5,059 nucleotides of DNA from assembly GCA_041493205.1 (NCBI GenBank), contig JBGPYM010000227.1, positions 1-5,059 on the forward strand, in the 5' to 3' direction. Position 1 is the stretch's first letter, and each line of letters begins with the position of its first letter. Positions 1 to 5,059 of the stretch are shown in pieces. The stretch is from JBGPYM01 sp041493205 (GTDB taxonomy: Bacteria; Bacteroidota; Ignavibacteria; UBA10030; UBA6906). A program made the position numbers and the translations under genes. The notes under the pieces were generated by a model. That model saw only the letters and a program-made list of their open reading frames with translations. It was not told where the DNA came from and did no database searches.

Positions 1-453
1 AGTCGCGTCCACCCTCGTGTTGTTCAGCGAAGTCGAGGGAAGGGAGGGAATGCCATCCACAGTGACGGTCGGGGGATCGAACCTGCTGACAGTCTCGAAC
101 GAGACGGGGAAGAACTCGCCTATTCCTGTGACGCGGGGACCGACGTGGACGACCTTCTGGGGATAGTTCGTTCCTCCCGCATCCGTCCAGTTTGCCGCAC
201 CGATCCAGAATCCCTTGGCCGCCTGCATGTCCTGGAACTGATAATACGCGGGCCACCGCAGCCCCCATTGCTGCTCCTTGACGTCTCCCTCCTCGATTTC
301 GTACCCGATCGCCGAGTACCAATTGTGCATCGATCCCGCCGCCAGCCAGCGGTTTTGCACCTGGCCCGAGGCGCGGGGAGCGAGCGCGACAACCGCTGCA
401 GCGACACTGGCGAGCACGCCGGCCATCCGCAGGTGTACACTAAGACGTTTCAT
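1..453 (-). CDS. Secreted protein of unknown function, N-terminal 151 residues (runs off left edge)
   Basis: The frame opens at ATG 453-451 and stays open for 151 codons to base 1, so the stop and most of the protein may lie outside the window. The start is supported by GAGG five bases upstream. Residues 1-30 form a Sec signal peptide: basic MKR start, hydrophobic core around 11-25 (AGVLASVAAAVVALA), and likely cleavage after A28-S29-G30. The mature part begins QVQNRWLAAGSMHNWYSAIG, followed by an acidic stretch (YEIEEGD) and QQWGLRWPAYYQFQD. Further on are KGFWIGAANW (residues 80-89) and KVVHVGPRVTGIGEFFPVSF (100-119). It is rich in Trp, Tyr and Gly, as in exported beta-rich proteins. It follows the TonB-dependent receptor by 29 bases, so the two are probably co-transcribed. 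From memory, similar N-termini occur in large FCB-group proteins beside TonB receptors, some with a type IX secretion tail. That tail would be off-window and cannot be checked. Function is unknown; a periplasmic or surface partner of the receptor is inference. Confidence 0.85.
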   Translation of the reverse strand, partial: MKRLSVHLRMAGVLASVAAAVVALAPRASGQVQNRWLAAGSMHNWYSAIGYEIEEGDVKEQQWGLRWPAYYQFQDMQAAKGFWIGAANWTDAGGTNYPQKVVHVGPRVTGIGEFFPVSFETVSRFDPPTVTVDGIPSLPSTSLNNTRVDAT

Positions 454-458
454 TGTAT

Positions 459-462
459 CCTC
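459..462 (-). promoter_or_regulatory. Ribosome binding site of the secreted-protein gene
   Basis: On the minus strand this reads GAGG, then five bases (ATACA), then the ATG at 453. The spacing is normal for a Shine-Dalgarno sequence and fixes the start of the downstream partial gene. It lies inside the 29-base gap after the receptor stop. No promoter fits in that gap, so translation is expected from the receptor transcript. Confidence 0.7.
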
Positions 463-482
463 GTAATGGAGAATCGGGACAC

Positions 483-3400
483 TCAGAGATCCACCGACAG
501 CCGCAAGCCGAAGAGCCAGCGCCGCGGGTTCAGGAATGTAAAGGTCTCCTGGTTCGGCATGTCGATATAGGCCTTGTTATCCAGCACGTACTTCTTGTGC
601 GCCGGGTCGGGGTCGTTGGGATTATACGGCTCGTACGGCACCGTGCGATAATCGCCGGGCCGGTCGCTCCCCGGGATATTCACATACCCGATCTGCGTTG
701 CGATCTCCGGCGAAAACGCCGGGAGGTGGAGCGATTTCAGGTACGCCTCGTAGTCCTTCGTATCCACGAAGCCGTACTGTGTCATGAACTTGTAGTCGGT
801 CAGGTTCGTAATGTCGACATAGAGCTGGAGGTTGAGCGATGAGAACTGGAATCCCTTGCTGATGCGCACGTCGATGTTGAACTCGTCCTCCCACTGGAGA
901 TTATTCTGTATCCCGGGGATGCTTCCACCGCCCACCCAGGTGATGTATTCTCCCGATCGCCAGCTCCCGACGACGTTGATCCGCCAGTCACCCAGGAGGC
1001 TGATGCCGCCGAACGAAGGCCCAAGAGTCTGCGGGGTGAAGAAATCGATGTTCGCGCGGGCATAGGGGCGCGGGATCGGTTTCGCCTGATACACGTTGGT
1101 GCTTTGGTAATCCCGCTGCTGCGTCGAGTTCTGGTAATACTGTTCGTACCCGAAGTAACCGCTCGTCCTGACGTCGTACGTGTAGTTCACAAACCCCCGC
1201 ACCCATCCGCCGCGGTTCTTGTCGACGGTGATCTCGAACCCGCGGGTATCACCATAGGTGTTCGGCTGATACACGGAGTAATTCACGGTGTTGTCCCTGT
1301 TCGTGTACGTCACGAGTTTCGGCTCGAGCGAGATATCCTTGTAGTACCCGGCGATGCGGACAAGAAACAGATCCGCCAGGTTGTGCTCATACCCGAGTTC
1401 GTACGCAATGGTCTTCGGCAACCTGTTGTTCGGGTTCGCAAGGCGCGTGATTGCGTTGTTGTCCGAGAATCTCCGCACGAGGAACAGGTTTTCGGGGGTG
1501 GGGAGCGACCGCATATGCCCGTAGTTGAAGAAGAGCTTGGCGTCTTCCGAAATCGGGAAGGCGACACCCAGCCGGGGGCTGACCATGAACTGCTTGTCCG
1601 TTTTCTGCTTGGTCAGCAAGGTATCGATGCCGAGCGATTTCGCGGCTGAGAACGCATCGCTATACGGGTCGTAGGTATACCACTCTCCGCCCGGGTCGAG
1701 ATAATCGAGCCTGACACCGAGGTTTGCAACCATCCCCTCAAATTCAAGTTTGTCCTGGACGTAGAACGAGCCGCGCTTCGGGAACGTGTGCCACTGGGAC
1801 CGGGAGCGCCCGCTCGGCAGGAAGACGTCCACGGACGCGTAATTGACATCATTATCGGTGTAGACGAGTTCCAGGCCCGATTTGACCTGGTTGTACCGGT
1901 CGAGCTGGCTGGTGATATCGAACTTTGCGGTATACGTTGCGACCACGCTGCTATCCCGCGAATTGCTCATGCCCACACCCATCCGCAGGCCGGTAATCCC
2001 CGTGCTCGGCGCAGGCTGGAATCCGAACGGCGCCTCGTCGACGTAGTAGCTGTTCCCGAACAGGTAGATACGGTCCGTATTCCGCAGCGCCCCCGGCTGT
2101 GTATAATAGTGGGACTTGAACATGTACACGCTTGCGTCGTAGAACGTCTCACGCGTGATCATGTGCGAGGCTTTCGCGCCGAGCATCAGGTAATCCGTGC
2201 GGGTCGGTGCCCAGTAGTCGGTGGCGAAGATACGGCTGTCGATGAAGCTCACCTGGTGCAGGGCGTCTGCGATGCTTTCAGGGGTATTAAATGTCCCGGC
2301 CAGCCCCGTGTTGTTGTCGTTCGTCCCGGTGGTCCGCCCGAACAACCCTTCCAGCTGGAGTTTAAACGTCGATGTGATGTCCGACGTCAGGCGCAACTGG
2401 CCGTTGTAATCCCTGAACGCGTCATCGGAAAGAGGAACGAGGTAGGCGCTTCTGGACTGCCGGTAGGCGGCATAGAAGCGGAGGTTGCCAAGCATCTCGC
2501 CTCCCGGGACCGGCCCGCCAAAGCCGGCGTCCATATCGTAGTCCGCCAGAACATTATCCGCCACGCGGCGGTGTTCCCAGAGCCAGAGTTGTTGCGCAGC
2601 TGCGGGGGTCAGGTCGTTGGTCGGGTCCGAATCTTTCAACGTCTTCTGGGATATGGAATTCCACCCTTCAAACTCGGGGTACTGATTCTGGGTGAACGCA
2701 TCCCAGGCGCCGCTCTTCGTTCCCGTCCACGCAACCGAATTGTCGACGTACGGACGCACCCAGTACGAATTCTTGTCGTAGATCGATGCGCCGTAATGTT
2801 TCGGCCTGGCGGGAGCATATCGTGCCGTCATGCCGAAGTTGTAGCCGGCCTTTCCCCCCTCTTTGGTAATGACATTGACGACGCCTGAGCGGAGGTTCCC
2901 GTATTCCGCACTGAATCCGCCGGTCTGGACCTGGACGTCCTGCACCGCGCTGAGCGACACGCGCGTGTACGGTGTGTTGTCACGTTCGTTGCGCAGGGTC
3001 TGACCGTTGATCATGAACGCGACCTGATCGGCGCTGCTTCCGCGAATGACGAGCCCCGTCTGCACCCCGGCCTGCAGACTGACTGCTGCGGAGACGGTCA
3101 CGACGGGCAGCTTCGCAACGTCCTCGATCAGGAGGTTCGTCCTGCTCGCAGAGACGTCGCGCTGGACGACAGGCCGCTGGGCCACGATGACAATTTCCTG
3201 CCCCTGGAGCGCTTCCTGCGTCAGCTTGAAGTCGATCGTCGTCGTCTGGTCAATTTCGACGCGCACGTCCACCTGCGTCACGGGAGAGTATCCCACAAGG
3301 GAGGCGCGGACCCTGTACATTCCGGGAGGAACGTTCAGGATCACGAAGTAGCCGTCCAGATTGCTCGAGGCGCCGCTGCTCAGCCCCTCGATGACGACGT

Positions 3401-3530
3401 TGGCGGCGAGAAGTTTTTCCCCCGTCCGCGCGTCGGAGATGGTGCCTGCGATCTTGCCTGACGTTCCCGCAAACACTGTCCACGCACTGAGGGAAAGGAC
3501 TACGGTAAGAAAGCACTTTACGGCCTTCAT
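483..3530 (-). CDS. TonB-dependent outer-membrane receptor with N-terminal carboxypeptidase-regulatory-like domain
   Basis: A complete 1,015-residue outer-membrane active transporter, powered by TonB-ExbB-ExbD in this family. Residues 1-21 are a signal peptide (MKAVKCFLTVVLSLSAWTVFA, V-F-A cleavage). Residues about 25-105 form a CarboxypepD_reg-like beta-sandwich (GKIAGTISDARTGEKLLAAN, then NLDGYFVILNVPPGMYRV). A short link, EIVIVAQRP (112-120), sits where a TonB box would be. The plug spans about 130-226, with LVIRGSSADQVAFMINGQ and GGFSAEYGNLRSGVVNVITK. The remainder is a beta-barrel of alternating aromatic strands and long loops, including YVDITNLTDYKF near 904-915 and the final strand RRWLFGLRLSVDL. 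The start is supported by GGAG five bases upstream. The SusC-like domain order is present but no SusD lipoprotein is visible, so a glycan-utilisation role is not supported. A secreted protein follows after 29 bases. The substrate is not identifiable; a siderophore, vitamin, peptide, sugar or a protein-export-related role all remain possible. Confidence 0.96.
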   Translation of the reverse strand: MKAVKCFLTVVLSLSAWTVFAGTSGKIAGTISDARTGEKLLAANVVIEGLSSGASSNLDGYFVILNVPPGMYRVRASLVGYSPVTQVDVRVEIDQTTTIDFKLTQEALQGQEIVIVAQRPVVQRDVSASRTNLLIEDVAKLPVVTVSAAVSLQAGVQTGLVIRGSSADQVAFMINGQTLRNERDNTPYTRVSLSAVQDVQVQTGGFSAEYGNLRSGVVNVITKEGGKAGYNFGMTARYAPARPKHYGASIYDKNSYWVRPYVDNSVAWTGTKSGAWDAFTQNQYPEFEGWNSISQKTLKDSDPTNDLTPAAAQQLWLWEHRRVADNVLADYDMDAGFGGPVPGGEMLGNLRFYAAYRQSRSAYLVPLSDDAFRDYNGQLRLTSDITSTFKLQLEGLFGRTTGTNDNNTGLAGTFNTPESIADALHQVSFIDSRIFATDYWAPTRTDYLMLGAKASHMITRETFYDASVYMFKSHYYTQPGALRNTDRIYLFGNSYYVDEAPFGFQPAPSTGITGLRMGVGMSNSRDSSVVATYTAKFDITSQLDRYNQVKSGLELVYTDNDVNYASVDVFLPSGRSRSQWHTFPKRGSFYVQDKLEFEGMVANLGVRLDYLDPGGEWYTYDPYSDAFSAAKSLGIDTLLTKQKTDKQFMVSPRLGVAFPISEDAKLFFNYGHMRSLPTPENLFLVRRFSDNNAITRLANPNNRLPKTIAYELGYEHNLADLFLVRIAGYYKDISLEPKLVTYTNRDNTVNYSVYQPNTYGDTRGFEITVDKNRGGWVRGFVNYTYDVRTSGYFGYEQYYQNSTQQRDYQSTNVYQAKPIPRPYARANIDFFTPQTLGPSFGGISLLGDWRINVVGSWRSGEYITWVGGGSIPGIQNNLQWEDEFNIDVRISKGFQFSSLNLQLYVDITNLTDYKFMTQYGFVDTKDYEAYLKSLHLPAFSPEIATQIGYVNIPGSDRPGDYRTVPYEPYNPNDPDPAHKKYVLDNKAYIDMPNQETFTFLNPRRWLFGLRLSVDL

Positions 3531-3535
3531 ACAGG

Positions 3536-3539
3536 CTCC
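3536..3539 (-). promoter_or_regulatory. Ribosome binding site of the TonB-dependent receptor
   Basis: The minus strand reads CCGGAGCCTGTATG. The GGAG core lies five bases before the ATG at 3530, a good Shine-Dalgarno distance. This start also puts the signal peptide at the exact N-terminus, so the two observations agree. Confidence 0.75.
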
Positions 3540-3589
3540 GGATAGAAGTCAGAGATTACATGGTCGTGCGGAAAGCTCTTCGGAATGCA

Positions 3590-3625
3590 GATTGCCACAT
3601 ATGGAATGGAAGGGCCACGGCAATC
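3590..3625 (-). repeat. Inverted repeat in the receptor mRNA leader
   Basis: GATTGCC (3590-3596) and GGCAATC (3619-3625) are exact 7-base inverted copies separated by 22 bases. On the transcript, three G-U pairs could extend the stem to about 10 pairs. It starts a few bases after the expected transcription start and ends about 60 bases before the receptor ATG. It could be a leader hairpin or an operator for a dimeric regulator just downstream of the promoter. It is not followed by a U tract, so it is not a standard terminator. A 7-base match in a region this size may also be chance. Confidence 0.35.
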
Positions 3626-3636
3626 AAGTCGAGGAA

Positions 3637-3665
3637 AATATAGAGAAGTCGACGGGGAGTGTCAA
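3637..3665 (-). promoter_or_regulatory. Housekeeping-sigma promoter for the receptor operon
   Basis: On the minus strand, TTGACA (3665-3660) is followed by exactly 17 bases and TATATT (3642-3637). The -35 is a perfect match and the -10 differs from TATAAT at one position, with ideal spacing. Transcription should begin near base 3630, giving a leader of about 100 bases before the receptor ATG at 3530. It lies in the 193-base gap between symporter and receptor and points toward the receptor, so receptor and secreted protein can be transcribed independently of the symporter. The arrangement differs from the TTTG / TANNTTTG promoters of classical Bacteroidetes, a hint toward another FCB lineage. 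Confidence 0.7.
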
Positions 3666-3723
3666 GTCTCGCGATCGAAATCCCTGGAACATTGCACCCG
3701 CATGTGCCGGGCCTGAGTACTCG

Positions 3724-5059
3724 TTACGGCACGCGGTCGGCACTTCGCCGACCGGAGAGGCGCACACGGCAAAACTCGCAGATATTCCCGACCATGATCG
3801 TTATGATACACCCGATCAGGGTATGCCACGTGAAATCGATGGTTGTGGCACGGATGACCCACGTCATTCCCCCGATTCCGGCGGCAAATCCGATGGTGGC
3901 ATCGAATTGGTTTGTGCGACTGAACAAAAGGCCGAGAAAGAAGACCCCGAGGAGGCCGCCGTAGGTAAACGAGGCGATCTTCAGCCCCAGCTCAACGACA
4001 GGGTTTGTTGAATCCGTAAACACCATTGCCCCGCCCGTCAGCACGATCCCCCAGAAGAGCGTCAACAGGCGCGACCAGCGCACCTCGCGCGCCTGGTCCA
4101 GAGCGATCCCCTTCATCCAGGTCTTGATAATGTCCAGAAACGACGAGGATGCCAGGGAACTGATCGACGAGGAAAGCGTCCCCATCGCCGAGGCAAGGAC
4201 GCCGGCGACGAGAAGCCCGGCAAGCCCCGCGGGGAGCTGTTCGACGATAAACTTAGGAAATATCTCATCGGAGCTTGTGAGGCCGAGCTGCTGCAACGGG
4301 GCACCGCCGTAGAAGGCGAACAGGCAGAGGCCCAGCAGGAGAAAGAACGCAAACTGCACCACGATCAAGCCCGCGTCCAGCATCAGGGCTTTCTGGCTGT
4401 CGCGGGCCGACCTGCACCCGAGGAGCCGCTGAACCAGCAGCTGATCGGTCCCGTGTGACGCCATTGTCAGAAACGTTCCACCCAACAGGCCGCCCGCAAG
4501 CGTGTACGGGGAACTGAAAAACTCCGCCACCGTCGCGCCCAACGATGTATTGATCACTTCGAACTTGTTCTGGCCGCCCAACGTCGCGAAGTGGACCACA
4601 TCCTGCCATCCGTTGGGAAGCGCATGCAGGATGAGGACCATCGAGGCCACCGCCCCGCTCAGGTAAATGAAAAGCTGGACCACGTCCATGGCGACAACCG
4701 CCTTCAATCCCCCCGCATAGGTATATGCCAGCGTAAAAGCGCCGATGATCAGGATGCTTGTCGCGTAGTCGAATCCCGTGATCAGATGCACGGGAATCGC
4801 CGTGGCAAACAGGCGCACGCCCGATGCGAGCACCCGGGTAATGATGAAGACGGACGAGGTGAAGGTGCGCAGAGGACGACCAAACCGCTTGCCGAGGAAA
4901 TCGTAGGCAGTCTCAAGGTCCCCTCTATAATAGGCGGGGATGAAGAAGAGACTGACGAGGAGCCGGCCGATGAAATAGCCGAAGACGAGCTGGAGGAAAT
5001 GCATGTCGGAGCGGTAGGCGAGCCCGGGAACGCTGATGAAGGTGAGCGTGCTGGTCTCG
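3724..5059 (-). CDS. Sodium:solute symporter (SSS/SLC5 family), N-terminus missing at right edge
   Basis: An inner-membrane importer using the sodium gradient, LeuT-fold. The frame is open to the window edge and encodes 444 residues. The ATG at 5004 is internal, because the preceding codons encode conserved first core-helix sequence (ETSTLTFISVPGLAYRSD). About 50-60 residues are probably missing relative to the usual 480-550. About twelve hydrophobic segments are visible. Diagnostic motifs are RVLASGVRLFATA, AYTYAGGLKAVVAMDVVQ (start of a central helix), and HGTDQLLVQRLLGCRSARDS (about 4455-4400). GTLSSSISSLASSS (4182-4141) corresponds to the helix 8 serines that bind sodium at the Na2 site in vSGLT-type proteins. 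IASFTYGGLLGVFFLGLLFS and a late helix near TLIGCIITIMVGNICEF follow. The family's usual TD..Q motif reads MD..Q here. The protein ends in a short basic tail (RVRLSGRRSADRVP). The substrate cannot be assigned; sugars, sialic acid, amino acids and carboxylates all occur in the family. It lies 193 bases upstream of the receptor operon, same strand. Confidence 0.95.
   Translation of the reverse strand, partial: ETSTLTFISVPGLAYRSDMHFLQLVFGYFIGRLLVSLFFIPAYYRGDLETAYDFLGKRFGRPLRTFTSSVFIITRVLASGVRLFATAIPVHLITGFDYATSILIIGAFTLAYTYAGGLKAVVAMDVVQLFIYLSGAVASMVLILHALPNGWQDVVHFATLGGQNKFEVINTSLGATVAEFFSSPYTLAGGLLGGTFLTMASHGTDQLLVQRLLGCRSARDSQKALMLDAGLIVVQFAFFLLLGLCLFAFYGGAPLQQLGLTSSDEIFPKFIVEQLPAGLAGLLVAGVLASAMGTLSSSISSLASSSFLDIIKTWMKGIALDQAREVRWSRLLTLFWGIVLTGGAMVFTDSTNPVVELGLKIASFTYGGLLGVFFLGLLFSRTNQFDATIGFAAGIGGMTWVIRATTIDFTWHTLIGCIITIMVGNICEFCRVRLSGRRSADRVP

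Noticed and set aside
1788..2888. Long plus-strand open frame (366 codons) antisense to the receptor
   Set aside because: It lies wholly inside the receptor on the opposite strand. Its translation is rich in Arg, Val and His with no domain-like pattern, and it is explained by high GC at third positions. The receptor frame matches a known family along its whole length.
3556..3600. Fourteen-codon upstream open frame in the receptor leader (MWQSAFRRAFRTTM, stop TAA)
   Set aside because: The ATG is preceded by pyrimidine-rich sequence with no Shine-Dalgarno match, and there is no run of a single regulatory amino acid. It is probably chance, though it would gain weight if conserved.
3696..3712. 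Possible terminator hairpin (GCCCG, 7-base loop, CGGGT on the minus strand) just after the symporter stop
   Set aside because: The stem is only five pairs with one G-U, a competing GCAC/GTGC pairing exists, and no U tract follows. It is too weak to call a terminator.
3715..3722. Perfect 8-base palindrome GAGTACTC just after the symporter stop
   Set aside because: It is short, without a loop, and lies upstream of the promoter with no second copy seen nearby. It is expected by chance at this length.
3361..4011. Plus-strand open frame spanning the receptor start, the intergenic gap and the symporter end
   Set aside because: It crosses two well-supported minus-strand genes and the promoter region, and its translation is low-complexity and polar without recognisable motifs.
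3724..5004. ATG at 5004 as the true start of the symporter
   Set aside because: The frame continues upstream to the window edge through conserved family sequence (TFISVPGLAY), and no Shine-Dalgarno sequence precedes this ATG. The real start is outside the window.

Overview
This 5,059-base window is GC-rich and densely coding. It holds three genes, all on the minus strand, so transcription runs from right to left. The order of transcription is: a sodium:solute symporter (SSS/SLC5 family) cut off at its N-terminus by the right edge; a complete 1,015-residue TonB-dependent outer-membrane receptor; and the first 151 codons of a secreted protein that runs off the left edge. No tRNA, rRNA, CRISPR array, insertion sequence or origin was seen.

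The receptor has a signal peptide, a carboxypeptidase-regulatory-like (CarboxypepD_reg-like) beta-sandwich domain, a plug and a long barrel. That architecture is typical of the Bacteroidota/FCB superphylum: Bacteroidota, Ignavibacteria, Kryptonia, Calditrichota, KSB1 and Marinimicrobia-like lineages. There is no SusD-type lipoprotein next to it. The downstream protein instead has an NWY..IG.E.E...QQWGLRWPA-type N-terminus, which I associate from memory with FCB genomes of the Ignavibacteria/KSB1/Calditrichota kind. High GC argues against typical low-GC Bacteroidales or Flavobacteriales. The lineage is inferred, not proven.

Layout: 1-453 is the partial secreted protein. 454-482 is a 29-base gap carrying its ribosome binding site. 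483-3530 is the TonB-dependent receptor. 3531-3723 is a 193-base intergenic region holding a near-consensus promoter (TTGACA, 17-base spacer, TATATT), a leader of about 100 bases with an exact inverted repeat, and the receptor's Shine-Dalgarno sequence. 3724-5059 is the symporter fragment. No non-coding stretch exceeds 300 bases.

The receptor and the secreted protein look like one transcription unit driven from the intergenic promoter. The symporter appears to belong to an upstream unit, possibly with read-through because no convincing terminator was found. Outer-membrane uptake by the receptor and inner-membrane sodium-coupled import by the symporter could serve one substrate, but nothing in the sequence names it. 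I see no clearly new system. The best lead is the receptor plus uncharacterised secreted partner.
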